Assembly: GCA_002270565.1 (NCBI GenBank)
Contig: NQMI01000010.1
Coordinates: 778,407-842,406, forward strand
Reading direction: 5' to 3'
DNA length: 64,000 nt
Origin: Stenocarpella maydis
Lineage: Eukaryota > Ascomycota > Sordariomycetes > Diaporthales > Diaporthaceae
The translations under genes and the position numbers were made by a program. The notes under the pieces were generated by a model that made no database searches, was not told the DNA's origin, and saw nothing but the letters and a program-made list of their open reading frames with translations. Positions 36,163 through 49,200 of this stretch are shown piece after piece (positions within the stretch are counted from its first letter, which is position 1; every line of letters begins with the position of its first letter).

Positions 36163-39100
36163 ATGGAGCTTCTTAAGGGCCAGTCGAGATGGCGGCTGGC
36201 TAGGAGAAGACCACGATGGCTGGAAACCTGGAGACCACGGCTGATACCGAGAGCGAATTTCATAACCTTACACTGTGAGTGTGCCACCCTGGTGCGCATC
36301 GGGCATCTCTTCTGACAACGACATGCCCGCGTCGGCAGACTTGTATATAATTCTTGCAGGTCTCTCTGGCCTGCTCATATTACTGCCATACGGCAACATC
36401 TCGGCCATCGATGCATACTTTTTTGGCGTGAGTGCCTCGACGGAATCGGGTCTGAACACGTACGGATGCCCTCCCCACACCCTTGCCTGATAAAGGTTAA
36501 TGGATGTCAAATCTGCAAAGTGTTGACCTGAAGGAATTGGCCACATACCAACAAGTCTATACCTACCTGATTGCAATGGTCACAAACCTTACTTTCATCA
36601 ACATCGCAGTAGTGGTCGTCAGGCTTCACTGGTTCAGGAAAAAGCTCAAGGTCCTTGGTACGGAACGGCCTGCTTGAGATGCTTTAGTAGATATCGCCAA
36701 CACTTGATACTGATTGGCGATCCAGCACCGACCCTCCTCAAACCAGAGGGTCACGAGGCTGACGAAACAAGCCTACACCGTGCAGGCTCAGAGTCCGACT
36801 TGGACTTGCGGCCGACGGCCACTGAGCCTGCTAGGAAATCGCCACCGTCCATCACAGGAGCAGACGAATCATTGCATTTAGTCAAGACGGACAGCCCCAG
36901 ACGAATCAAATTCGCCCCTGATGTCCACCGGCCGCCTGGTTCAAAGCCTCTCTATATTCCGGGCCCAAGGGATCGCGACAATGGTATGCGTAGTTGAGAT
37001 CCAGCACGCTATTCAAGGCTTCCCTTCCTCCGATACCTCACGTCATAACATACTCATAATCCTTTGACAGGCCATCCTATTGTCGAGCGAGATGTCGGCG
37101 ACGAAGAAGATGGTAAGTGATATAATTACGGCCCCAGGTAGTTTCCACGAGGCTCAGTGATCAGGATCTCCGTATTTGACATAGGCCTGCCTCTAGACAT
37201 CGAAGACGCCGTTGTTGTGGACCCGACAACTATCGAACCCGAGACAGGTATTATTAGGCGACGTACCTGGGGAGGAGATGGCCCAGGAAACCTAACTCTG
37301 TCCAAGGCCATCTCTATCGAAAGGGTTGCAACGACGGTTGGCACAGTCTTTGTGCTAGGCAAGACCCGTGCGGGAGTTACGCGCCAGACAAGCGCACCTG
37401 CACCGCCTCAACCCACCATGAGGCTGCCAATGTTGTCGAAACAAGTCACGATTGGACGTAATTCCCAGTTCTTGAATCTGACCTCGTCCGACAGGGAGAG
37501 ACTCGGCGGGATTGAATACCGAGCCTTGAAGGTGTTGTTGAAGATTGTTGTCTGTAAGTTGCTTTGCCAATCTGACCCTGCATGCCTAGGTAATGGTGGT
37601 GCTTTCGCCATGCTGATCTCAGATGAGCGTACGCTGTCTTCCTCAATGTTCTCGGGGCAATTAGCCTTGTTCCATGGATACACCGCGCTCCTCAAAAGTA
37701 TAAAGACTGGCTCGACGTTAACGGTATTGATCACTCGTGGTGGTGAGGACCCAAATTTACTGTCCCAGTTGTTACCTTTACCCTCACCCGTGCTGACTTT
37801 CCAAGGGGTATCTACTCTGCCCAGACAATGTCCAATAACCTTGGGTTTACTCTTACCCCGGATTCGATGATCACCTTCCGCGACGCTACATGGCCTAGTA
37901 AGCACAGTTCTGCTCTTGTGGTTCTCCGTCTGCGGTGTTTGCAGTGTTCCGGAATGCAACACCTTGGGCTCCGCACTAGTTTGTTGACATATATCAGTGC
38001 TGATCATGACGTTTTTGGCCTTTGCCGGAAATACGTGTTATCCAATTTTCCTTCGACTTGTTGTCTGGACAATGTTCAAGCTCGTCCCAGCCCGGTCGTC
38101 TTTGAAGGAGACACTCAGGTTCTTGCTCGACCATCCGCGGAGGTGCTATACACTTCTCTTCCCAAGTCGAACGACATGGATTCTGTTTGGCATTGTCGTC
38201 ACCCTAAATGTCGCAGATGTCGTACTCATCATCGCTCTGGATCTGAACAATCCCGCAGTAGATGATCTGTCGCTTGGGCCCAGGATCTTGTCATCCCTTT
38301 TCCAGGCAGCTTCGGCGCGCCACACAGGCACGGCGACTTATGTTCTTTCTGCGGTTAATCCAGCTGTACAGTTTAGCCTGTTGGTGATGATGTATATTTC
38401 TGTGTTGCCCATTGCAATCTCCATCCGCGCCTCGAATACTTATGAGGAGAAAAGTCTGGGAATTTACCTGCCCGACGAGGAAGAACCCGACGAAAACCAG
38501 GGGGCAACATCGTACATCTTGGCACATGTTCGGAACCAACTGAGCTTCGACCTGTGGTATATATTCTTGGGCGTGTTCTGCATCTGTATTGCCGAGGCGG
38601 ACAAGATTATGGAGCCGAACCAGACGGTAGTGACCCCCAAAAGTTCCCTGGCCATGACCGTATTGACCCTATCACTAATCTTCCACTACGAACACAGGCT
38701 TTTCAAGTATTTCCAGTCTTGTTCGAAGCCATGTCTGCATAGTAAGTTTGTGTACTCAACTCCAGCCAAACGATGATAGATGGTGCTGATGAAACTCCAG
38801 CGGCTGTGTTGGTCTTTCCCTTGGCCATCCCTCGGTAATGACCTCGCTTTGTGTAAGCAGATTCCAGAATCAACCCCTCTTCCCCGGGCCCCCAGAACGA
38901 ATGTCACTTATCAATGTGGTCTGTGACTGCACGGCCTTTTGGCTTGCATGCCTCTTGGTGATCGATAGGCGTACTAAGTCCTGATCATTCCCACTGCCAT
39001 ATGTGGCTTCTCGCTCGCTGCTTTGTGGCTGACTCTCGTGATTCAGGGACAATTTACCACCTTTTCCAAAGTCATTCTTTGTCTCATGATGATTCGCGGG

Positions 39101-39289
39101 CGGCACCGAGGGTTACCATATTCTCTCGACCGCGCAATAATGCTGCCTAGCGAGCAGTTAAACGGGCGTGGTGGCCTTTCCAAGACAGCCTCTCGCCAGG
39201 CTGGAGCCAAGCCTAGTGCTCTTGGGTTGCGAAGTACTAAGGGGGTAAATTCAAAGACAATACCCATGAAAACGCACCACACGCAATGA
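36163..39289 (+). CDS. TRK-family high-affinity potassium transporter
   Basis: Twelve exons with phases that close: 36163-36274, 36339-36459, 36521-36657, 36726-36983, 37071-37112, 37185-37553, 37628-37742, 37806-37897, 37998-38626, 38698-38741, 38801-38852, 39047-39289; about 737 aa. Diagnostic pieces are ANFITLHY at the start, the first pore loop ASTESGLNTVDL, TYQQVYTYLIAMVTNLTFIN, and a long cytosolic loop. Then come TIGRNSQFLNLTSSDRERLG, the second pore loop NNLGFTLTPDS, MTFLAFAGNTCYPIFLR, a third pore-like FQAASARHTG, a fourth SAYGCVGLSLG, and the terminal MMIRGRHRGLPYSLDRA. TRK carriers take up potassium across the plasma membrane through four M1-P-M2 units. The cytosolic loop after unit one is short, so the protein is smaller than yeast Trk1. 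The acceptor before exon 7 (GAG) is the least certain border. Confidence 0.85.
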
Positions 39290-42200
39290 TCAGCAGGTTG
39301 GCTAGTGGTTATCAGGATGGCTATTTCACTGCGGGTTGATAACGTGTATGTGGTATATATATATATTTACAACGAAGGCGAGGCACCCTGTGTATGCACC
39401 CGCTTTTGCGGTCTCTGCTCGGCTGTGCCGGCAGGTGAATTTGCCTCGCCGTCGACGCAATCGATCATGGCGTTCATGCCCACTTAGAGAATTGCATAGC
39501 CCTTCCCCAAGTTCCTGACGAATGCAGAATCCTTGAACGGAAGCTTGCCCTGCCGGAGGGGGTAGTCTGCAGCGCATCCCTGGCTGCGTCGTCAGGCTTC
39601 CCCACGCGTTCAGTGGCTTTGCCCCACTGATGCCGGTGGCCTGGGGCATCTGGTGGTTTTGTGGCCAGGTTGAGGCGCACTCGGCCAGTGGCGAGTCTCC
39701 GGGGCGACCGGGCGACCTGGTTGACGATAGCCCGCCGTGCGCCGAGATGCAAATAGCTTCGAGGGTAGCGTCGGCCGTCTCCCCAGAAAGCCAGGTACTA
39801 ATAGCCTCTTCCTAATCGTAGCGGTGGCTGAACCCACTGGCTGGTGAGACTTTGGGCATAAATATTTTCATAATTAATCTAAGTTTAGCTCAGAGAGTGG
39901 AGTGGTGTCGACCTGGCTTAGGGTCTTACCAAGAGTAAGTACATGATAGCAAAGTACTCCCTGAGAGTAGCAGCACGGGCATACGCCTGCCCTGCTGATG
40001 AGGAGCAGTGTCGACTTGCAGACCCGCCAGGCTTGGGTCTGCCGCCGGAGGGGCCTGCTGGTGTATCGGGCATGTTGGGATATGTCTCTACAGATGGTGA
40101 ATGAGGGGGGGAGGCTCTGGTTTGGTGCCCGGCAGTTTACGTGTAGTTAAAGGACCTGTTGCGGCGTGCTTGCGACAAGTCCCCCCACCGCTCACATAGT
40201 AGGTTCGCCGAGAATGGTGAAATTTGTGTTCATCGTCGGATCTGAAAAGAAAGCGGGCTGTGTGGAGGATCATGCTCCAGGTTCCTGACTCACAGTGGCC
40301 TCTGCCATCAGCCACGCGAAGGGCAGTGGCCTAAATAACCAAGATTTTGACGACGCTCGCGGATGCGCCTCCTGGATTCCTGGCCGGTATCGAAGCGGGG
40401 TTATATTCAGGGGAAGATGTCGACATGTCCGACCAGACCCCATCTGTGTACTTAGGATCCGGGTGTCACGATGCATAATTTCGATACTTGCGTGGCCTGT
40501 AACTAGGTGCCTGGATCAAGACAGAATTAGGGGTAATAGGCTAACCGGGCATGCCACCAACGCAGTTGAGAAGGAAGATCTGGAAAAGGTGCCCGCTCAG
40601 TGCCAAGTCCCGAAGCCAGCATGCCCAGATCTAGATATCCGAGCCCCAGTTCATGCGCGATTGAGGTCTCAGAGACGCGCGGCGTATGGTGGAGCCCGCA
40701 TCAGATGGCCCTTTTCCGGGCAGCTGTGTGTACAGGAGAAGCTAGCACCATGGAGAGCTTGCATCTGAAAGAAACCGCCCCACAGTCAGCAGCGCCAAGA
40801 TACGGCCGTGACAACTGCTGAGAAAGACCTACCAGCCTTGGGGCCGGCTTGCTTGAGGGGGCCCTGGCAGCGGCGGAAGTGGCGTCCAGGCAGCCTCCGG
40901 GTGTGCCAGAATCGGCCGCCATCTCACGGGCACAGAAGCCAGTGGGTTGATACGGGGCCGTGGAGGCGGCGACCGCGGTACGGGCTGGACCGTGTCGGAG
41001 GCTGGGCGGCCTGCCCGTCTGCTCCATTCGAACATGAGTCTGGATGCGAATTATGAGCCATGCGTGTGGATAGCGGGGAGGGAAGATGCATAGGTGCATG
41101 CCCGGGCGGACGATGCAGTATGTTGCCATGACAGCAGAACTCCACCTGGCCATCATGATCCGGGAGCTGTGGGCCCATTGGCCGCGTGGGTCGCGAGCAG
41201 GGCACGGGGCCAATGTATCATCAGTGTCGCCTAGCTGATAGACGAGAGAAAGGTGGACAAACAGCCTCGTGTGTGCTAATCCCGCCGATAGGGAGGGCCT
41301 GTTGGCGTGGAGGTGAAGGTTTCTAGGCGGCGGCGGGCGTTGGGATCAAATAAGCTCGTGGGGCGTGCCCGACGTGCCATGTCGATGGCCGGCTGGCGGC
41401 GCAGTTTCACGCGCTCCAGACGGCCAATGCCCGAGGCCAGTCCGGCAGTCCACCGAGGCGAAGGCGAAAAGGCCGGTGGTCCGTCGAGACGGGATGAGGA
41501 CTTTAAGTGTGGGAGCGGGGGGACCCGCTGTGCAGCAGGCGATCGGATCGGCGCTGTCAAGTCTCCAAAGCCGCAAGATCTCTGGGCAAAGGAGGACACG
41601 GACACGTACGTAGTATGCAAAGTAGATGGGTGGTGTACATAGTAGGTGGTGTAGGTGGTGTAGGTGGAGGAGAGAAGGCAGGGTGACCAATGGAGGAGAG
41701 GCGATCCGCGGTGGTGTGACTGGGCTCGGGGCGAGTCGAGAAACGTCAAGTCACCTTTCCACCTCACACCACCACCACCACCGCCGTCCCAGGGCAGGTA
41801 CCCTTCCACGTTGGATGCCCGGGTAGATACCTAGTACGGGAGTATTGGAGCACCTTTCTTTGTACTTTGTACTGTTGGTACCTGGGGCTAGGACCCCACA
41901 TCGGCCACAGGCGGGGCCGGGTGGGCCAATCAGGGGTCATCTGCCGTGCCTCGCATGTGCCTCGGACCCCTGCGTCGAGCCTCAAACCTCCCGCAACTGG
42001 GAACCTTGCGAACCAGCGTCTGGTCTCAAGTCTCCGACCTCCTCGACGCCCAGACTGTTCCAGGTCCTGGTGATCCGACAAGTTGTGACAATGCCACGCG
42101 CCCTGCTTTACATTATGTATCGCCATCTGCGCTGCCCGGCCTTCTAGTGGTGGTGATTGATGGTGAGTAAGCAGAGGCCATGTCCTCAGGTCGTCGTCCT

Positions 42201-43135
42201 TCTCCCTCCAGCGCCATGTGTGTGTTTGCAATATGGATACCACGGTCATGTAGACAGGGTGGACTCCACACAAACACAACATAGACTTACGTTCCGCGGA
42301 GCAGCCTCCCCTGTGCCCACACGCGTGGTCGAATTACGAGTATCACATCGGGGCGGCCCTGATGAAATATCTTGCCATCCTCAAACCTGCCATGGCCCAC
42401 TTGCCCCCCTTACCACCTGGGCAGTACTCCCGTATTACTATCACGGCGCCTAGGCGCCTCACCCCACCCCCTGTCTCCCCTCCCCCTTCTGACACACAGA
42501 CTCGAAATGTTAATCGGACGACGCCACTCGTCAGGTCCCGTCGTTCCCTCTCCCTCCCTCCCAGAGACATCTCGCCTGTCGCATAACGCTGCTGCGCCGC
42601 GCCGCGCCTACGTCTTCACTCTTCTGTCGGCTTGTCGCACGTGTTTTAGGATCCCGTGCAAGTCTTCCCTTCCGGACTCGTCCCATCTTCCTTCCCTAAA
42701 CAACATTCTCCTCCCTGTCCCCACCCTGTTGTGTGTGGTTCGACCCTGTTTCTGAGGCCTTGGCCACCTAAAACCTGTCCTTCCCGTCATCGCCCGGCTT
42801 GTTTGCTTTTCGTTTCGCCCAGCCAGTCATCTACTACCTACCACCTTCTCCCGCACTACTTCAGCGCCGAGTAGAGACAGCCACAGACAGTCTTCCCGCC
42901 AGCTGGACTTGGGAGGAGTCGGTCAATAATACGGCAGGTCCATACATATCGCCACCCTCTCTTGTACAACCTACACTCTTGAGCAACGCTCAGCCGCCGG
43001 CCGGATCAACCAACCAACCAACCATACACGCGGACGTGCCGAATTCTGTCGGCCTAGTTTTGTGGTCGAGGACGCAGAGGATACCGTGGAAGAGCCTGGG
43101 ATTCTTCGGGCCAGACAGGAGGCATCAGAATCAGG
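39290..43135. other. 3.8-kb gene-poor interval
   Basis: No frame here shows a family motif, signal peptide or intron set. Candidates such as plus 40295-40768, minus 40701-41213 and minus 41276-41809 overlap each other and are rich in Pro/Arg/Ser, as expected for chance frames in GC-rich DNA. Small repeats include TATATATAT near 39355, GGTGGTGTAG units at 41634-41668 and a CACCACCACC run near 41767. The distal 1 kb probably holds promoter and leader for the gene at 43136. Confidence 0.45.
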
Positions 43136-44253
43136 ATGCTGTGGCAAACAGGATTGACGGCTTTGCTCGCCGTCGGCGCGCAGGCTGGCGGTGTCGCCGA
43201 CTTGGTGGCAGAGGGGGCCCTCACCGGGCGATCTCCCAAGTCGATCGAGCAGAGGATGGACGAACAGCTCGGCGACCACGTCATCGTCAGCAGGCAGGCA
43301 TCATCCACCGTGTCGCTGCAGCAGAACGGCACCGTCAACATGGCAGAGTGGGAAGCCGAGGTCAACACCGCCTGCCAGGAGGCACTCTCCAAGCTGCCCC
43401 AGTCGACCAATCCTTCAGGGAACTGCATGTGTTACAACCTACCCGTCCTCAACACAAAGACGGGCGCTTTTGAGGCGGACCTGAGGCTGTACCAGCTCAG
43501 CACCCCGAGGGAGGAGTTCGCCGGCATCCCCCCCGACCAGGTCCAAGTCAGCTTGTCGTATAACGGCGCCAGCGTCAGCCCGGTGACGGCCTCCACCGCA
43601 GCGCAGAAGGTCTCTGGACCTCAGACGAGGCAGGCCAGCTCCGGCCTGCAGCTGCTCCAGACCTACCTTTTCGTAGGCCAGGTCGACCAGGACAAGATGA
43701 AGCTGGACATGGACATGTAAGCCGCCCTTGAACCCCTCACTGGTCCCGCGAGAACACCACACAGGACCGGATCTGGACGGCACGAGCGTGGTCGTTGATC
43801 TTGTCGACACTGGTGTTACAATGTGGTCCGAGTCATCTCTTGTACACGGTGGCTAACTACCCTCGCAGGCCTGCCCTAGAAGCGCTCGTCATGCCGACCG
43901 TTACACTCTCTGCCGTCAACGCGGCCGGGCAAACCGTAAACACCACCGTGTCTGCGAATGAGGCTTCCTTCCTCACCGGTGTCTTCTCCAACACGGTCGT
44001 GCTTTCGGACACGGCCAAGGCTCAGACCGCAGTGGACGAAGTCGTCCAGGGGCTCAAGAACGGGACCATAGCTTTCGTGTTGCCGGGCATCAACCTGCTC
44101 ATCTTTCCCGTCGGCTTGATTGTCTGTGGATCGTGGACTGCCATCGGCGCGGCTGTCATTGGGTTCGGATTCTTCGAGCGGGTACAGTACCGCGAGTCGT
44201 ACAGGAGGAGGGCAGCCATTGCCAGCAAGGGCTCTGCGTCAAGGAGGATTTAA
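43136..44253 (+). CDS. Conserved secretory-pathway protein with C-terminal membrane anchor
   Basis: Two exons, 43136-43716 and 43869-44253 (152-bp intron GTAAGC...GCAG), give about 321 aa. The first ATG starts a signal peptide (MLWQTGLTALLAVGAQAGG). The mature part is soluble, with NCMCYNLPVLNTKTGAFEAD and LLQTYLFVGQVDQDKM before the junction. After it come VMPTVTLSAVNAAGQ and N-x-T/S sites (NTTVSANE), then a hydrophobic stretch at about 275-305 (IAFVLPGINLLIFPVGLIVC...IGAAVIGFGF), followed by a basic tail (ESYRRRAAIASKG). Topology would be lumenal or extracellular domain, membrane anchor, short cytosolic tail. I believe it belongs to a conserved ascomycete family of unknown function; I do not know a named role. 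Confidence 0.72.
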
Positions 44254-44575
44254 TGGGTGTTAACCACGGCCGTCGACATCGCCGGTGGATATGGAGCTAC
44301 GTGGGGGGGGGGGGGAGAGGGAGGATGATGGACCGGGCCAACCTGGCAGGTCCCCCCTGCGGTCCTCTGCGAGGCTGCCTCTACTACGATATCACCTGGC
44401 GGGCGGTGGACTGCATTGCTATTCTATGCCTGACGTGGCGGCCAGTGGAGTTGAGCCTGGCACCGGGCATTTCATTTTAATGAGCATAGCTAAGATTCTG
44501 ATTCCACGAAGACATGACAAACTGTAAAAAGAAGAGTTCCAATAAACCATGCAGCGGCCTGACAGTGTGCCCATT

Positions 44576-44606
<31 letters not shown>

Positions 44607-45414
44607 CGCAACCCGGCCCTGTCCTTAGCCAACGGGCTCATTCAATGTCCCGGACGAACAAGACGGTGAGGCCCAACCGCCTCACCTCGGTGGCATTGCT
44701 TCTTCCGGACCCCCGCGTAGCCTCGTGATGTCGCCTTGAGTCCGAACTGGCTGGGCTGGCCCAGCGACCTCGATGCGGTTCGGCATCTGCATACATATGT
44801 AGTGGGGTCGAGCGGTTGAGGCGAGCACACCATGCCGCCGCCGCCCGCAGGCCAGACACGCCCGCCAGTCATGTCCGTGCACTAACAATATCCCACCCGG
44901 GAGGCACGGCATGCTGATAGTGGATCTATGGATGGATGCAACTTCTCCATAAAATTCTGAAACGCACCGTCCGGTTCCAGTTCCTGCAACGCCTCGCAAA
45001 ACTCGCATCACTTCATGCTGGGCCCTCGGCAGCAGAGGAAGCGAGCCATCAACCCGCAGGTCGAATCTGCATGCATACATCGACCTGCTGCATCCAGACA
45101 CGGGCGAGGGAAGAGTGGAAAGCCGGGAGAGACGGACGGACAGGGAGGCAGACAGACAGTCAGTCAGACAGACAGACAGACACACACAGACCAGCCAAGT
45201 AATAAGACGTCGTTACAAGGGATGGCGGGAGCCTGATGGAAAAGCACGGCAGCAATGAGTACGGAGTACTATACGTAGGCGTACTCTCTGTTCAGGCTAT
45301 GATGTCTGCGCTGTTCGTCGGCCATTGGTTGTGGCACCGATACTCCGGATGCCGACGCAGGGCCCTCCCGGGCCTGGGCACTCCACTCCTTCTCCGTCCA
45401 GATGTCATGGCCCT

Positions 45415-45449
<35 letters not shown>

Positions 45450-46236
45450 CGTGTTCGTCCGTACGGGCACGTCCTTGCGCACCAGCGCCAGTCCTCGCAC
45501 TTGCAACCCCCGTGCAATGCAGTCGACGAAGCTTGCTTCCGAGCAGTCACCAATGACCGCAGGCATGGGTTGTTCCAACTTCATGCGACACCTCCTCCAC
45601 CCCTCCAATCAGGAGTGGCCCCTCTCTTGATCGACGTCTTAGGAGCAATGCCGCCGCTTGAAGCCGCCCATCTTCCAAGCTCGCCGAGTGTGAGCCGCGA
45701 CCTGGATGCCGACATGGCGCCTCCGTCTTCATGCCCCCCCCCCCGCCTTACGCATCACCAACGGCTTGAATGCCATGGGAGGCCTGCGCGCTCGGCTCGA
45801 CCCAAGCGCCCAAGCTCATGCATTCCGTGCCCACCCCGAGGTTGTCATGACGTGAGAACCGCCTCGGTGGTGAGGCTGGACTCGGCGCTGGTCCTCCCAC
45901 CGTGCTTTATCCCCTTTGCCTCGCGTTTCTCCCTCCTAACCTCGGTCGTTGGTTCGTTCTCTCCCCGGCTCCTGTCACGTATTGATTGGAAAGCAAGTGC
46001 ATCCATTGCCCGTATCCAGCCAGCGGCTTGAACAGCGGCCTGCGCCATATATCATCTCAGGCCCAAACTTGTTTCAAGAACCAAGTGGACCACCTGCCTC
46101 GTCCTTCGGGAAGCTGTGTCATCCTCCAGCTCCTATTTCAAGATATCGGACCAGCTTCGTCGCCGGTTTCTTCTACTCCTCTGCTTGCCAACACACTCCC
46201 GGACCGGTGCCCCTAAGCGCCACATCCCATCCCACC
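44254..46236. other. 2-kb intergenic region with microsatellites
   Basis: Contains a G-run (about 44303-44316), a (CAGC)n-like run of AGCC units at about 44579-44600, a CAGA-rich run near 45150-45185 and a (GT)n run at about 45418-45447. No gene-like frame except the leader of the downstream gene. Confidence 0.5.
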
Positions 46237-49200
46237 ATGCTTGAGGTTGCGGCACTCGTGCAGCAAATGCGCGATACCCTCTCGGAGATCCATGACACGA
46301 TAACATCACTCGATACTAAGGGCCACGATGAGAAGCTGGACGCCCTTGAATCCCAGCGGGACGAGGTCTTCCGCCAGCTGCAATCTGCATTCGAGAAGGA
46401 GTCTGCCGAGTTAAGGCAGCGCCGCCAGGCTGAGCAAGACGAGATTGCAGAAAGACGCCGGAAGGAAGACGAGGAAATCGCAGCTCGGCGCAGGAGGGAA
46501 GACGAGGAAAAGGCCACGAGGGAACACGACCAGGATGCCGAAAGAGAGCAGAAGCTGGAGAGTGAGAAGGAAGGCGTCGAGCAGGAAACCGATGATAAGA
46601 TGGACCGCATCGAAGAGGAAGCGAAACAGATGCTAGATGAAGGCCACAACAAACTCAAGGACCTGGAAGAGAAACGAAGAGTGAGTTTTGTGGCTAACCC
46701 TAGGCGTCGGCAAAGGCCTGTGCTAACACTCTTGGCTTCAGGAAATCAACCGCATGATCGATGAACAAATGAAGGCACCCCTGCCGCCTCCACCAGCACG
46801 GAGAGCTAGACGCAGCACGAGAGCCTCGCAGGGTGGATTCCCCGGCCAGAAGGAATCAGCTCGGCCACAAGAGGTCCAAGCATCTCATGAGGCTCAGCCA
46901 CGGGACCAAACTCGCGAGGTCGAGCCCTCTACTCCCCGCGGGGTCCAGCCCCAGGAAAGCCGAGATCAAGACCTCCCACAGGAAGAAAAAAGGCCAATCG
47001 AGCCCGCGAGAGCGGCCAGTGACCCAGAACGGGCGGGAGCCGAAGAGGAACCGCCATCCCACGGTCAGCCGCAGGAGAAGGCCGCAGAATCCGTGGGCCT
47101 ACATGAGAACTCTCGCGAAATGGCAGCAGGGCACCCCGATCGAGGTCTTGTACAAGATCTAGAAACCGCGCCAGAGAGCAGACCTATGGGCGATACCAAC
47201 AGAGCATCTCCTGAAGCTCCAGTGGGAGGTCATGTTTCCATCCCCGAACAGTTGACTGCCGAGGGTCAGAATAGCCCAAATCAACCCGCAGGTCAAGCAG
47301 CGCCGCTCAGTGAGAAAAGCCAGCAAGATGATGCCGCCACGGACAGCAATCGCGGTGATGCGGGGGACCCGGGTCGGAAGGATATCGCCCAGGAGGGATT
47401 CGCAACGGGAAATCCCAACGCTGAGCCACGAGAGCTCGATAGCGGTGCCGTGCAGGTGCAATCCCAAAGTGGCAACGGGGATGCCTCGGTAGCCACGCCG
47501 ACCCACAACCAAGACCAACCCCGGGGAGCAGAGGATAAAGGCCTGGGTGGGACTCGGGACAATGCTGGACAGAGCACGGATCTGCAAGAGGTGAACGACC
47601 AGCAGGGACTTGAAGCCCGAGAAATTCCTCTGTCATCCGAGGCATTGGCCACAAGTGAAGCTCCTCGCACCGACAAGCCGGTTTATGAGGAAGAACCAGA
47701 GGCCCCGAGCATCCTGGAAGCGCATGGAGACCCAAAAATCTCCGACCATGATGACTTGCTCCATGGGGTTGCCAAAGGCGGCGCCGCTGAGGAGTATGTC
47801 AAGATGGCGTTGGACGAATCCGTCGAAGAACCGCAGCTCGGAGGCGACACGTCTTCTATACCAGAGCAAACCTCATCGGGTGGGAGCGGCCAGCCACGCG
47901 AACAACAAGATGAAGGTTCCCGCCGCGGTATCGAGGAACCCCAAGAAGCCAAATTAGGCAGTCCCACAGCCGGTCAGGACAACTCAGGAAACGCCAGCCA
48001 CGCACAGGCCCATGAGCGGCCATCATCTGCGTCTGCATCGGCCAATCTCGTCGAAGAGGAGGCCCGGTCACCTGTAGAAAGCGAGCACGAAAATACTCAG
48101 CTGCGGAGCAGGGAAATTGACAATTCTGACCGCGACCGACCACACGCTGAGCCCACGACGAGCTTAGAGCAGCAGATGCCAAGCAGCCCTGATCAACCGG
48201 AACTGGGTCGGTCCCAAGATGTGGGCAGTCTTGCCAGTATAGAGAACCGAGCTGAGAATCCGTCTGCATCCTCCCATAATAGCCCTGTCGTGGATCCATC
48301 ATGTGGTGAAAAACAACAGGAGCCAGAGCTCGGGCAGGATCTGCAGAGCGGCAATAAGTCGGCGGAACCAGACGCCGGATTGAGGAACCCCAGCGCAGAT
48401 GTGTCAGTGTCAGAAAAGGATATTAGCGGTGACCAGTCAGCTTCAGAACACGGAGAGCGCCGCGGGAGCGAACAACGCGACCTCCCTCTGGATTTGGTGC
48501 ATGACGAACAAGATCAATCGGATCATGACGTGGAATCTGCGCTTGACCCGGTTTCCAGCCGTCAGGCCGACCCGAGTAGCCCCGGTACGAGTGCTCCAGG
48601 GACACCTAGCCATGATGCTCGACTACACAAGGAATCGGGCCATAGCCCAGAAACTAGCAGCGTTAGTGACCATGAAGAGGGTGAAGCTAGTCATGAGGTA
48701 TCTGAACCCCCCTTTGACGATAGTTTGAGAGAGAAGCCGGAAACACCACGACACAGTTCGAATGAGGCCCCCGACATCGCGGAGCCAGGCAAAAGCGATA
48801 CTTTGCCCCATGAATCAGCTAGCGAGCAAGAGCCTGGCGACAAACGAAGCGATTCAGGCTATGACACCGGTATGGCCAGCAGCCGAAATCTCGAGGATTC
48901 CACCACCACGCTGCACGAAGACCAGCACGAAAATGGGCACCAACCCGCCCTAGCGATCGAGGAACATCTTCTCAGCGCGCCTGTTGGAAGCGTGCAGGAA
49001 ATGACAAGGGAACCGCCGCCCGAGCAAATACTAGAGGGTTCGGGAAAAGGCGTGTCTCCTCCCAGACAGGGAGGAGATCTCCCAGGCTCAGACGACCCTC
49101 CAGCAGAAGAGACTTTCGACCTGTCTGGGAGTGAGCCCATACCTGGCACTATGACGCACGGAAAAGATGGCACTGTTGACCATGAAATGGAGCCCGCGGA

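Noticed and set aside
40295..41809. Frames of 157-177 aa in the 3.8-kb interval
   Set aside because: No motif, overlapping on both strands, Pro/Arg/Ser bias; not gene-like.
44579..45447. Short tandem runs as CRISPR-like or satellite arrays
   Set aside because: Units of 2-4 bp without spacers are simple microsatellites.
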